Below, piece by piece: positions 9,225 through 18,517 of a stretch of 64,000 bases of DNA. The DNA comes from Pedobacter riviphilus. GTDB lineage: Bacteria; Bacteroidota; Bacteroidia; Sphingobacteriales; Sphingobacteriaceae. The stretch lies in assembly GCF_014692875.1 (NCBI RefSeq), contig NZ_CP061171.1:62001-126000 (forward strand), read 5' to 3'. The notes beneath the pieces were generated by a model. It made no database searches and was not told the origin of the DNA. It worked only from the letters and a program-made list of their open reading frames with translations. Both the position numbers and the translations under genes were made by a program. Positions within the stretch are counted from its first letter, which is position 1; each line of letters begins with the position of its first letter.

Positions 9225-9476
9225 TTATTTCAACCCTCTTTCTTTCAAAAGATTTTCTAATTCCTGATTGTTATATTTCGAGTTATTGATCAGCTTATAG
9301 GCAAAAAATAAAGGGATGAGGGTCAAAAATCCTAAACTGTTTTTCATCACGCTGAAAAATACAATACCGATCAGAAATCCAATTAATATTGCATTGATTA
9401 TGGCTGCCGATTTCCTTTTTTTTGCTTCATGCAACAATTCTTCATCTGTTAGTTCCGTTAATTCTTTTTGTATCAT
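9225..9476 (-). CDS. Small two-helix membrane protein
   Basis: A protein of 83 residues with an acidic-basic N-terminus (ELTDEELLHEAKKRK), two adjacent hydrophobic helices (IINAILIGFLIGIVFFSV and LGFLTLIPLFFAYKL) and a charged tail. Similar small proteins of unknown role occur in Sphingobacteriaceae. The frame extends upstream to a TTG at 9539, but the ATG at 9476 gives a protein that begins directly at the conserved-looking segment and is preferred. No function is assigned. Confidence 0.65.
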   Translation of the reverse strand: MIQKELTELTDEELLHEAKKRKSAAIINAILIGFLIGIVFFSVMKNSLGFLTLIPLFFAYKLINNSKYNNQELENLLKERGLK

Positions 9477-9570
9477 TTTGCCTGGTTTTTGAGCGTAATT
9501 GACTTGATGGTAATGCTCAAATATACACGATAGAGGCAACTACTAAAAGCGGTAGATCAGGTTTAGTTAA

Positions 9571-9596
9571 AAAAGCCCATCTTCCGATGAGCTTTT
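9571..9596 (-). terminator. Intrinsic-terminator-like hairpin between divergent genes
   Basis: AAAAGCCCATC (9571-9581) pairs with GATGAGCTTTT (9586-9596) around a TTCC loop, with one mismatch. Reading the reverse strand, the stem runs into TTTTTT, and reading forward into TTTT, so it could work both ways. It lies between the starts of two divergent genes, where no transcript is obviously meant to end. Confidence 0.5.
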
Positions 9597-9648
9597 AATC
9601 AAAAGGTTGTTTAACCAAGTCCTTCAACAAGCAACCCCTACAGAAAGG

Positions 9649-9745
9649 TCGTCATTCTCGCGCAAGCGGGAATCTTAAAGCGTATTGCATTACGATTATC
9701 TTTGATGAGTACTCATGGGGTTCCCAATCAAGTTGAGTATGACGA
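9649..9745. repeat. REP-like palindromic element with terminal inverted repeats
   Basis: TCGTCATTCTC (9649-9659) and GAGTATGACGA (9735-9745) are inverted copies matching at 10 of 11 positions, bounding 97 bp. Inside the left end ATTCTCGC-GCAA-GCGGGAAT forms a tight hairpin with a GCAA tetraloop. GTCATTCTCGCGCAAGCGGGAATCT-like sequences are, from memory, widely dispersed in Sphingobacteriaceae genomes. The right end lies 130 bp before the hydrolase start codon. Confidence 0.55.
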
Positions 9746-9874
9746 ATGCTCACAACCTATCGTTGCAATGTCGCAATCCGCCACCGAAGTTGTCGTTTTT
9801 ACATCGTGTTAAAGCCGCGAATGAACTGCATATTTGTATCGCTAATATCGTTCAAACTAAATTTAAATAGCGTT

Positions 9875-10750
9875 ATGAAAAATTTATTCCAAATGGGTAA
9901 TATGCTTAAATCAGTACTACTCCTCGCAATCATCCTGTTTGCAGCACCTCAGTCGAAAGGACAACAGCTTAAACCTGCCGAGAGTGGTTATGCACCGGTT
10001 AATGGTCTTAAAGTTTATTACGAAGTATACGGTGAGGGTAAACCGTTGGTATTACTACACGGTGCATTTATGACCATCGAAACAAACTGGGGGCAATTAA
10101 TACCCGAATTATCGAAAACCAGGAAAGTGATCGCTGTTGAATTGCAGGGCCATGGGCACACACCATTTTCAGACCGGAAATTAGACCAGTCTACCCTGGC
10201 CAGTGATGTGGAAGGAGTAATGAATCACTTAAAAGTAGACAGTGCCGATGTTGTAGGCTATAGCATGGGTGGCTCTATAGCTTACAAGTTGACCATACAA
10301 AGCCCTAAACGCGTAAAAAAATTAGTAATCATTTCTTCAACTTATAAAAGTACTGGCTGGAGGCCCGAAATAGCAGGTGCATTTAAAAATATGAAACCTG
10401 AAATGTTTGCAAATACGCCTATGAAAACGGCCTATGATGCGGTAGCGCCTGACAAAACAAATTGGACAAAATTTGTAGAAAAGATGATTGTTTTTGCCGG
10501 GACACCATTCGATATGGGAGACGCCAATATTGCGAAAATTACTTCGCCCGTATTAATCATCGCAGGTGATAATGATGGCCTGGATAAAATAGAGCTGATC
10601 AAAACCTACCAGCTGCTGGGCGGCGACAAATTTGCCGATATGGGGGAGATGCCAAAATCGCACTTGGCTATTGTTCCTGCTCAGGGGCATGTAAGCTTAA
10701 TGATGCAAACGAAAACTATATCAGCTTACCTAAATGATTTTTTAAAGTAA
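9875..10750 (+). CDS. Secreted alpha/beta hydrolase
   Basis: A 291-residue hydrolase with a signal peptide (hydrophobic SVLLLAIILFAAP, then GQQ). LVLLHGAFM is the oxyanion-hole HG motif. The nucleophile elbow is GYSMGGS with Ser130. The acid is likely Asp232 or Asp234 in AGDNDG, and the base His272 in AQGHVSLM. The fold matches non-haem-peroxidase-like and esterase-type hydrolases, so the substrate is open. The frame extends upstream to 9746, but that part has no signal-like character and overlaps the repeat element. The ATG at 9875 gives a clean signal peptide. Confidence 0.87.
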   Translation: MKNLFQMGNMLKSVLLLAIILFAAPQSKGQQLKPAESGYAPVNGLKVYYEVYGEGKPLVLLHGAFMTIETNWGQLIPELSKTRKVIAVELQGHGHTPFSDRKLDQSTLASDVEGVMNHLKVDSADVVGYSMGGSIAYKLTIQSPKRVKKLVIISSTYKSTGWRPEIAGAFKNMKPEMFANTPMKTAYDAVAPDKTNWTKFVEKMIVFAGTPFDMGDANIAKITSPVLIIAGDNDGLDKIELIKTYQLLGGDKFADMGEMPKSHLAIVPAQGHVSLMMQTKTISAYLNDFLK

Positions 10751-10871
10751 GGCCGGTTAATGGCTATCAATTAGTAAATAAACAGGTGGTTTTTTAACCA
10801 TCAAAGCAGAAAAAGGGGGTAAATAAAACGGGCTTTATGAATTAAAAACTTTAATCATTACATTTGCCCTG

Positions 10872-11189
10872 GTGAAAAACTTTGTATTCCTTTTTTCTGT
10901 TTACCTGATCCTTCTGGGCTTTATGCCTTGCCAGGACAAGGAAGATATGGTTTCCAAGTCACACACAGAAAGCATTGTGCATAGCGATCAATCAAAAGCT
11001 GAGCATATGCACGGAGAATCCTGTCCACCATTCTGCAGCTGTGCCTGCTGCTCTGTTGGTCAGCACTTTCCAACCGAAAAGTTAACAGACCTGATTGTAC
11101 CGGTATTCCGGAAACCATATCCGGTTTTCCAATGCTCTGCATTGAAAAAACAACCACTCGATATCTGGCAACCACCTAAACTCGTTTAA
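10872..11189 (+). CDS. Small Cys-rich exported protein of the metal-efflux operon (DUF6660-like)
   Basis: A 105-residue protein starting at GTG. It has an N-terminal hydrophobic signal segment ending near Cys20, a His-containing linker (HTES, HSDQ, HMHG), and the cluster CPPFCSCACC at residues 51-60. This composition suggests metal binding in the periplasm. From memory, similar short proteins precede CusA-type genes in many Bacteroidota and are filed as DUF6660; that family name is given with moderate confidence. It lies 116 bp upstream of the RND gene, which points to a role in metal sensing or delivery. Its function is not established. Confidence 0.7.
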   Translation: MKNFVFLFSVYLILLGFMPCQDKEDMVSKSHTESIVHSDQSKAEHMHGESCPPFCSCACCSVGQHFPTEKLTDLIVPVFRKPYPVFQCSALKKQPLDIWQPPKLV

Positions 11190-11305
11190 TCAATTTTTTA
11201 TTTTCATGGCTTTGTCCATGAAAAGCATGCTTTTTTACATGCTCAATTTTGCACCATGAGGTGTAATGATGCCTCGCTATTTATTGATTTTTGATTTAAA
11301 CGAAA

Positions 11306-14300
11306 ATGTTGAACAGAATAATACAATTCTCCATCAGGCAAAAACTGCTGGTGGGAATTATGATGCTGGCACTGATTGCCTGGGGTATATACTCCCTAAG
11401 GCAGCTGCCCATAGATGCCCTTCCCGATATTACCAATAACCAGGTCCAGATTATTACTTCCTCACCAAGCAACGGTGCAGAAGATATTGAACGTTTTGTA
11501 ACTTACCCGGTAGAACAGACCATGGCCACTATTCCAGGAATAGAGGAAATCCGTTCCTTTAGCAGGTTCGGCCTTTCGGTGGTGACAGTGGTATTTAAGG
11601 AAGGTGTAGAGATTTACTGGGCCCGCCAGCAGGTAAGTGAAAGGCTTGCTGAAGTAGAAAGAGCTATTCCTAAAGGGATCGGCATACCCGAGGTTGCGCC
11701 GTTAACAACCGGACTGGGAGAGATTTACCAGTACGTCATCCATCCCAAAAAAGGATACGAAAAAAAATATGATGCCACCGAGCTTCGCACCATTCAAGAC
11801 TGGATTGTTCGCCGCCAGCTATTGGGCGTAGAGGGTATAGCAGATGTAAGCAGCTTTGGGGGATACCTTAAGCAATATGAGATTGCCCTTAATCCCGACA
11901 AGCTCAGGAGCATGGATATATCCATCAGCGATATTTTTAAGGCACTTGAAAAAAACAACCAGAACACTGGCGGATCTTACATCGATAAGAAGCCAAATGC
12001 CTATTTTATCAGGAGTGAAGGACTTATCAACAGTATTGCAGACATTGAGAACATCGTTGTACGGACTAATGAGAACAGCATTCCCGTGTTGATCCGAAAT
12101 GTAGCGGAGGTGAGGATCGGTGCGGCCACCAGGTACGGCGCCATGACCAGAAACGATCAGGGCGAGGTAGTAGGGGCGGTAGTGATGATGCTAAAGGGCG
12201 CCAACTCTTCCAAGGTTATTGCAAACGTAAAAACCCGGATGGATCAGATTGCAAAGAATCTTCCGGAGGGCGTGGTGATCGAGCCATTTCTGGACCGTAC
12301 AAAACTGGTAGACAGTGCCATTGGTACGGTAACCAAAAACCTGGCAGAAGGTGCATTAATTGTGATCTTTGTACTAGTGTTGCTTTTGGGGAATTTCCGC
12401 GCCGGACTGATTGTGGCCTCGGTTATTCCACTGGCCATGCTTTTTGCCATATGCCTGATGAACCTTTTTGGTGTTAGCGGAAACCTGATGAGCCTTGGCG
12501 CTATAGACTTTGGTCTAATCGTAGACGGGGCAGTAATCATTGTAGAGGCATCTCTCCACCATCTGGGTACCCGGAAAAACAAAAACAGGTTAAGCCAGCA
12601 GGAGATGGATGCAGAGATTTTTGAATCTGCTTCCAGGATCCGTAACAGTGCCGCTTTCGGCGAAATCATTATCCTCATCGTTTACCTGCCGATTCTGGCA
12701 CTGGTTGGTATAGAAGGCAAGATGTTCAGGCCAATGGCCCAAACAGTGGCTTTTGCTATCCTTGGCGCTTTTATCTTGTCGTTAACTTATGTACCGATGA
12801 TGAGTGCGCTGTTTTTAAACAAAACCATCAGTACCAAAAGAAATATCTCAGACAGGATCATGTCCTTTTTTCAAAGGGTATATACCCCAATGCTCAATTT
12901 TGCACTTCGGGCAAGGGTGGCCGTTGTGGGCATTGCAATAGGGTTATTTGCCATTTGCCTTATTATTTTCAATTATCTGGGCGCAGAATTTATTCCTACG
13001 CTAGAGGAGGGCGATTTTGCCGTAGAAACCAGGGTGCTTACCGGAAGCAGCCTTTCTCAAACCATTGAGGCCGCTACACGGGCTTCAAAGGTATTAAAGG
13101 CCAATTTTCCTGAGGTAAAAGAGGTAATCGGAAAGGTTGGGTCTAGCGAGATTCCTACCGATCCCATGCCGGTAGAAGCCTGTGATCTGATTATTATTCT
13201 AAAGGATAAGGGTGACTGGACAAGTGCTTCGACCAGGGATGAGCTTGCGGGAAAGATGCAGGCCAAGCTGGAACAGTATATTCCTGGTGTTACTTTTGGG
13301 TTCCAGCAGCCCATCCAGATGCGCTTTAATGAATTAATGACCGGCGCAAGACAGGATGTGGTGATCAAGATCTATGGAGAGGATTTTTCGAAGCTGAGTA
13401 CTTATGCAGCTAAGATCGGTGCTATCGCCAGAAAAATCGAAGGTGCCCAGGATGTTTATGTAGAACAGGCTTCTGGACTTCCACAGGTGATTATCAAATT
13501 TCATAGAGAAAAAATTGCGCAGTTCGGATTGAATATTGAGGATGTGAATACGGCTATCCGCTCGGGATTTGCCGGAGAGGTGGCTGGCCTTGTATTTGAA
13601 GGAGAAAAGCGATTCGATATGGTTGTCCGCCTGGAAAAGGAAAACAGACAATCGCTTGAAGATGTGAAGAACCTGTTCGTAACAACACCCAATGGCAATC
13701 AGGTTCCGCTGGAGCAACTGGCTGATATCCAGTACAGGGAAGGGCCAAACCAGATTCAGCGCGATGATGCAAAGCGGCGGATAACTGTTGGCTTTAATGT
13801 GAGGGGAAGGGACGTGGAAAGTATTGTGAAGGAAATCCAGCAGAAGATTGATATAGAGGTGAAGTTTTCACCGGGATATTATCCAACCTTTGGTGGCACT
13901 TTCGAGAACCTGCAGGCAGCCACCAAAAGACTGGGGATTGCCGTACCGCTGGCGTTATTACTCATTTTACTGTTGCTTTATCTTACTTTTTCATCCATTA
14001 AACATGCGCTTTTAATTTTTACCGCAATTCCATTATCGGCCATTGGTGGCGTATTTGCCCTCTGGGCACGGTGTATGCCCTTTAGTATCTCCGCAGGCAT
14101 CGGCTTTATTGCGCTTTTTGGAGTAGCGGTGCTGAATGGTATCGTGCTGATCAGTGAATTTAATAGGTTAAAAAAAGAAGGAATGAACAATATTTTCGAA
14201 ATAATTAAGATAGGTACTTCGGTCAGGCTTCGCCCGGTGATTATGACCGCCCTTGTAGCCTCTCTGGGTTTTCTTCCAATGGCCATCTCTGGCGGAAGCG

Positions 14301-15682
14301 GGGCTGAAGTGCAGCGCCCATTAGCAACGGTTGTTATCGGTGGTTTGATCTCTGCAACATTGCTGACGCTTTTGGTACTTCCGGTGCTTTATATCTGGGT
14401 AGAAAAAATGGGTCGCAAAAAAGTAAGCGTTGCTCCGGTAGCAGGCATAATCGTTATGTTTATTACCTTATTTGGATTGCAGCCTGCTAAGGCCCAAACG
14501 GCGTTAACCCTTAAACAGGCAGTATCTTCGGCATTGGAAAACAACAGGGCGATTAGTGGGGCTAACCTAGGTGTAGGGCTGCAGCAGGAGCTTAGGAAGG
14601 GGGCCTTCGAAATGCCCAAAACGGAAGTGTCTATGCTTTACGGGCAGTATAATAGTCTGGTTAAAAACGACAACAATTTTACCGTTTCGCAAAGCATTCC
14701 CTTCCCAACACTTTTCGCTGCAAATGCGGCATTAGGGGATGAACGTATCAAAGCAGGCCAGCTTCAGGTTGCCTCAAGTAAAAACGAACTCATTTTTCAG
14801 GTAAAAACGGTCTACACCAATCTTCAGTACCTCTATTCGAAAGAAAAACTGCTGCTCGGGCAAGACAGCATCTATAAGGGTTTTGTAAAATCTGCCTCGT
14901 TAAAATACAAAACAGGCGAGGGTAACCTGCTTGAAAAGGTAGCCGCCGAAACACAGCTCAGGGATGTAGAGAACCTGCTCGATCAGAATAGCGCTGATAT
15001 CGAAATTTATAAAGCGCAGCTTGCTACACTTCTGGGTAGGAGTGGGCTACCCCTAATTGCCGACAAGTTTTTAAGGGAAACGCCTGAAATTTCGATAGGA
15101 GATACGGCGCTTCTAAATGAAAATCCGGCCATTGCCTATTTCAGGCAACAGATCGTGATTGCCGAAAAACAGCGGAAGGTGGAACTTGCCAAAGCACTAC
15201 CCGATTTTACCCTTGGTTATTTCAACCAGTCGCTAACCGGTTTTCAAAACGTTAACGGCAATGATGTTTTCTTTGGCCGCGACAAACGTTTCCAGGGTTT
15301 TCAGGTAGGACTTTCCGTTCCGCTATTTTACCGGGCTTATTCGGCGAAGGCAAAAGCCGCATCGATTAACAGGGATATTGCCTCGAACGATCTGGAGCTC
15401 CAGCAGCGAAAACTAACCGGCCAGTACCAGCAGGCCCTGGGCGAATACCTGAAAAACAGGAAACGTTACGACTATTTTATTACTTCGGCCCTAAGCAATG
15501 CGGCACTGATATTAAAAAACAGCCGCATTGCCTATCAGAACGGGGAAATAGGCTATTCGGAATACCTGTTGAACCTTAAACAAGCAAATGGTATTTACGA
15601 GGGGCGCCTGATGGCCCTGCTCCAGTTAAGCCAGAGCATCAACCATATTGAATTTTTGACCGGTAATAACAAATCATTTTAA
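11306..15682 (+). CDS. CusA/CzcA-type heavy-metal RND pump fused to a TolC-like outer membrane factor
   Basis: One polypeptide of 1458 residues joining two parts of a tripartite metal-efflux pump. Residues 1 to about 1045 form a complete HME-RND inner-membrane transporter: RQLPIDALPDITNNQVQI near the N-terminus, the proton-relay segment GAIDFGLIVDGAVI (Asp401, Asp407), and the second helix bundle ending VLPVLYIWVEKMG. A further hydrophobic segment (AGIIVMFITLFGL) then ends in a signal-peptidase-like AKA site (Ala1063) before the outer membrane efflux domain (1064-1458; LTLKQAVSSALENN). A separate TolC gene is accordingly absent. The CusB-type adaptor follows 11 bp later. Cu/Ag versus Zn/Co/Cd specificity cannot be decided here. 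Confidence 0.93.
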   Translation: MLNRIIQFSIRQKLLVGIMMLALIAWGIYSLRQLPIDALPDITNNQVQIITSSPSNGAEDIERFVTYPVEQTMATIPGIEEIRSFSRFGLSVVTVVFKEGVEIYWARQQVSERLAEVERAIPKGIGIPEVAPLTTGLGEIYQYVIHPKKGYEKKYDATELRTIQDWIVRRQLLGVEGIADVSSFGGYLKQYEIALNPDKLRSMDISISDIFKALEKNNQNTGGSYIDKKPNAYFIRSEGLINSIADIENIVVRTNENSIPVLIRNVAEVRIGAATRYGAMTRNDQGEVVGAVVMMLKGANSSKVIANVKTRMDQIAKNLPEGVVIEPFLDRTKLVDSAIGTVTKNLAEGALIVIFVLVLLLGNFRAGLIVASVIPLAMLFAICLMNLFGVSGNLMSLGAIDFGLIVDGAVIIVEASLHHLGTRKNKNRLSQQEMDAEIFESASRIRNSAAFGEIIILIVYLPILALVGIEGKMFRPMAQTVAFAILGAFILSLTYVPMMSALFLNKTISTKRNISDRIMSFFQRVYTPMLNFALRARVAVVGIAIGLFAICLIIFNYLGAEFIPTLEEGDFAVETRVLTGSSLSQTIEAATRASKVLKANFPEVKEVIGKVGSSEIPTDPMPVEACDLIIILKDKGDWTSASTRDELAGKMQAKLEQYIPGVTFGFQQPIQMRFNELMTGARQDVVIKIYGEDFSKLSTYAAKIGAIARKIEGAQDVYVEQASGLPQVIIKFHREKIAQFGLNIEDVNTAIRSGFAGEVAGLVFEGEKRFDMVVRLEKENRQSLEDVKNLFVTTPNGNQVPLEQLADIQYREGPNQIQRDDAKRRITVGFNVRGRDVESIVKEIQQKIDIEVKFSPGYYPTFGGTFENLQAATKRLGIAVPLALLLILLLLYLTFSSIKHALLIFTAIPLSAIGGVFALWARCMPFSISAGIGFIALFGVAVLNGIVLISEFNRLKKEGMNNIFEIIKIGTSVRLRPVIMTALVASLGFLPMAISGGSGAEVQRPLATVVIGGLISATLLTLLVLPVLYIWVEKMGRKKVSVAPVAGIIVMFITLFGLQPAKAQTALTLKQAVSSALENNRAISGANLGVGLQQELRKGAFEMPKTEVSMLYGQYNSLVKNDNNFTVSQSIPFPTLFAANAALGDERIKAGQLQVASSKNELIFQVKTVYTNLQYLYSKEKLLLGQDSIYKGFVKSASLKYKTGEGNLLEKVAAETQLRDVENLLDQNSADIEIYKAQLATLLGRSGLPLIADKFLRETPEISIGDTALLNENPAIAYFRQQIVIAEKQRKVELAKALPDFTLGYFNQSLTGFQNVNGNDVFFGRDKRFQGFQVGLSVPLFYRAYSAKAKAASINRDIASNDLELQQRKLTGQYQQALGEYLKNRKRYDYFITSALSNAALILKNSRIAYQNGEIGYSEYLLNLKQANGIYEGRLMALLQLSQSINHIEFLTGNNKSF

Positions 15683-15693
15683 GCATAAATCTC

Positions 15694-16866
15694 ATGAGAT
15701 CCATATATAAATATTTTATCCTGATATCTTTCCCGTTTTATTTGGCTGGCTGTAGCAGTCCTAAGTCGGAAAAAGAACCCGAAAAAGAGGCTGTTCACGA
15801 AAAGAGCGATATCGTAACCCTTACCGCAGAGCAGCATAAGCTATCAGAAATTACCCTGGGAGATATTGAGCTGAAGGAATTAAGCGGAACAACAAAAGTA
15901 AACGGCGTGCTCGATCTTCCCCCGCAAAGCCTGGTATCCATTTCTACGCCGCTGGAAGGGATTGTAAAAAGTACCAACATGCTGCAGGGAAAACGGGTAG
16001 CCAAAGGGGCGCTCGTAGCTGTAATGCAGAATCCCGAATTTATTCAGATGCAACAAGATTATCTCGACTATAAAAGCCAGCTGCAGTTTTTAAAGCAGGA
16101 ACTCGACCGCCAGGAAGAATTGGCAAAGGAAAACGTAAACTCTAAAAAAGCACTTCAGAAAGCAAGGAGCGAATACCAGAGTGTAAGTGCAAGATTGCTG
16201 GGGCAACGCTCAAAACTTTCTTTACTGAATATCAGTTTTTCGGCACTGGAAAAAGGGCAGATCCAGAAAACCTTTAACCTCTATGCGCCGATGTCGGGTT
16301 ACGTAACACAGGTTAACACCAATATCGGTGCCTTTGCCAGCACCACTGATGTATTGTTCAAAATTGCCGATACCGAGCACCTTCATGCAGAGCTTACGGT
16401 ATTTGAAAAAGATGTACCCAAGCTTAAGCTGGGGCAGAAAGTCCGCTTTGTACTGGCCAACGAGGAAAAGGAACGCATGGCTACGGTTTATCTCATCGGC
16501 CGGGAAATTAGTAAAGAGCGTACCGTGCAAATTCACTGCCACCTGGATAAGGAGGATACACAGCTGCTTCCGGGCATGTACCTTAGGGCTTATGTAGAAA
16601 GTGGTATGAACAAGGTAGAAGCTTTGCCTGATGCGGCAATTGTTGAATTTGAAGGCAAAAAGTTCGTCTTTATAGATCAGCCCGATAGTAAGGGCAGCAA
16701 CACTTACCGATACAGGATGACGGAAGTAAAAACAGGCGTTGCAGAGAATGGTTATACGCAGGTTTCTTTTGCAGAGCAGATCGGTGATGTAAAGGTAGTG
16801 GTAAAGGGAGCTTACGATCTGTTAAGCAAGGTGAAAAATGCCGAAGAAGAGGGTGAGGGACATTAA
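15694..16866 (+). CDS. RND efflux periplasmic adaptor (CusB/CzcB family)
   Basis: A membrane-anchored adaptor of 390 residues that links the RND pump to its outer membrane channel. The lipoprotein signal ends YLAGC (Cys20). An N-terminal beta region is followed by the lipoyl half VSISTPLEGIVKSTN, a coiled-coil hairpin at about 120-180, the second lipoyl half (NLYAPMSGYVTQVN) and beta-barrel and membrane-proximal domains. It is the last gene of the efflux operon, 11 bp after the CusA fusion, and a dispersed hairpin lies 58 bp beyond its stop. No His/Met-rich N-terminal metal site is evident. Confidence 0.92.
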   Translation: MRSIYKYFILISFPFYLAGCSSPKSEKEPEKEAVHEKSDIVTLTAEQHKLSEITLGDIELKELSGTTKVNGVLDLPPQSLVSISTPLEGIVKSTNMLQGKRVAKGALVAVMQNPEFIQMQQDYLDYKSQLQFLKQELDRQEELAKENVNSKKALQKARSEYQSVSARLLGQRSKLSLLNISFSALEKGQIQKTFNLYAPMSGYVTQVNTNIGAFASTTDVLFKIADTEHLHAELTVFEKDVPKLKLGQKVRFVLANEEKERMATVYLIGREISKERTVQIHCHLDKEDTQLLPGMYLRAYVESGMNKVEALPDAAIVEFEGKKFVFIDQPDSKGSNTYRYRMTEVKTGVAENGYTQVSFAEQIGDVKVVVKGAYDLLSKVKNAEEEGEGH

Positions 16867-16923
16867 AATCGAGCAAGATTGTAGTATAAGAATCAGGTTG
16901 AGTTTCCAAACTCAACAATATTT

Positions 16924-16964
16924 CATCTCTCCGTAGCGTCGCTGCTTAACTCTACGGAGAGATG
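16924..16964. repeat. Perfect 13-bp inverted repeat after the efflux operon
   Basis: CATCTCTCCGTAG (16924-16936) and CTACGGAGAGATG (16952-16964) are perfect inverted copies around a 15-nt loop. No T run follows, so it resembles a dispersed palindromic repeat that may also stop or protect transcripts. It shares the TCCGTAG/CTACGGA core with the hairpin at 45837-45867. Confidence 0.6.
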
Positions 16965-17161
16965 GATTCACGAGATTTTTAAGGTAATTGCGTAATAATC
17001 TTATTGTTCTGACGAGGCCAAAAATCATATCTTGAAAACTAAACGTGAGAGATTGTTGTTGCATATCATAAAGAAAATCAATCCATTAACTGAAAAAAAT
17101 GTGAGATCACGTATATTGCTTAATGATTTTGCTGGATAAGGTACATAACCATAAGACGAAT

Positions 17162-18280
17162 ATGAATACCAGAAGAGACTTTCTACAAAAAATGGGTGCA
17201 TCAGTATTGATGCTGCAATTGGGTTCACTATCGGCATTTGCGAACGCTCCCGACGAGGTTGAACAACCTTACGAAGGCAGGGTACTTAATGTAGCCATAA
17301 TGGGTTTGGGTGGATACGGCACCCGGGTAGCGGAGGCGATGAAGGCCTGTACCAAGGCGAAACTGGTAGGCGTAATCAGTGGTACGCCTTCAAAAATTAA
17401 AGAATGGCAAACAAAGTACAACATTCCGGAAAAGAATTGTTATCACTACGACAACTTCGATGAGGTGAAAAATAATCCGGATATAGATGCGATTTACGTG
17501 GTTACGCCAAATGCACTGCACCATAATCAGGTTATCCGTGTAGCAAAAGCCGGAAAGCACGCCATATGTGAGAAACCGATGGCATTGAATGCCAAAGAGG
17601 CCCAGGAGATGGTTGATGCTTGTAAAAAAGCGAATGTAAAGTTACTGGTTGGCTATAGGATGCATTTTGAACCCCGTACGCTCGAGGTGATCCGGATGAG
17701 AAATGCGGGCGAATTCGGTAAGATTATGTTTTTCCAGGGACAATGTGGTTTTAAAATAGGTGATCCTAAGCAGTGGCGATTAAACAAAGCGCTTGCAGGC
17801 GGCGGATCAATGATGGATATTGGAATCTATGCGATTAATGGGGCAAGATATATGGTAGGCGAAGAGCCGGTTTGGGTGACAGCTCAGGAAACCAAGACTG
17901 ATCCTGTAAAGTTTAAAGAAGGTGTCGATGAAACCATACAATTTCAATTGGGTTTCCCGAGCGGTGCAGTTGCTTCCTGCTTATCAAGTTATAACATCAA
18001 TTACCTGGATAGATTTTTTATGAGTGGCGACAAGGGCTTTGCAGAAATGCAACCTTCTACCGGTTATGGCCCGATCAAAGGGAGAACACATAAAGGTGAA
18101 CTCACGCAGCCCATAACTACGCATCAAACTGTACAAATGGATGAATTCGCAGCTATTATTTTTGAAGATAAGAAACCAATTGTTCCTGTAAACGGCGAGG
18201 AAGGTTTGAAAGATCTTAAAATTATAGATGCCATTTATGAGGCTGTAAAAACAGGGAAAAAGATCAAATTAATGGCTTAG
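17162..18280 (+). CDS. Gfo/Idh/MocA family oxidoreductase with Tat signal
   Basis: A 372-residue NAD(P)-dependent sugar-type oxidoreductase, probably exported folded with its cofactor. The twin-arginine signal is TRRDFLQK (Arg4-Arg5) followed by a hydrophobic stretch to about residue 28. The Rossmann motif is AIMGLGGYGTR (45-55), and CEKPMALNAKEA (136-147) holds the catalytic-lysine EKP motif. It resembles periplasmic glucose-fructose oxidoreductase-like enzymes. An upstream in-frame ATG at 17123 would put 13 residues before the Tat motif, so 17162 is preferred. It stands alone between the efflux operon and the chromate locus, and its substrate is unknown. Confidence 0.88.
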   Translation: MNTRRDFLQKMGASVLMLQLGSLSAFANAPDEVEQPYEGRVLNVAIMGLGGYGTRVAEAMKACTKAKLVGVISGTPSKIKEWQTKYNIPEKNCYHYDNFDEVKNNPDIDAIYVVTPNALHHNQVIRVAKAGKHAICEKPMALNAKEAQEMVDACKKANVKLLVGYRMHFEPRTLEVIRMRNAGEFGKIMFFQGQCGFKIGDPKQWRLNKALAGGGSMMDIGIYAINGARYMVGEEPVWVTAQETKTDPVKFKEGVDETIQFQLGFPSGAVASCLSSYNINYLDRFFMSGDKGFAEMQPSTGYGPIKGRTHKGELTQPITTHQTVQMDEFAAIIFEDKKPIVPVNGEEGLKDLKIIDAIYEAVKTGKKIKLMA

Positions 18281-18484
18281 CCAAATGGTTTTAAAGCGGG
18301 TTTAACTAAGTCCGGGCGAAATAGCTTCAAAACCTGTTTTAGTGCAGCCACATTGCAAGGGCCTTAGCAGAAAAGCAAGCTTGTAAAAAAGAAAGGCCAT
18401 TTGAAGAGTCGCCATATACAAACTTCAGGCAAATAATTATTAGCGTTCATGAAACAATCAACAGGTATTCTGGTTGCTAACAAT

Positions 18485-18492
18485 TAACTTTG
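18485..18492 (+). promoter_or_regulatory. Candidate -7 element of the chromate locus
   Basis: TAACTTTG matches the Bacteroidota -7 consensus TAnnTTTG and lies 25 bp upstream of the ATG of the ChrB-AraC gene. No matching TTTG box was found about 19 bp further upstream, so the call is weak. Confidence 0.3.
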
Positions 18493-18517
18493 TAAGCATG
18501 ACTATATTGTTCCTACC

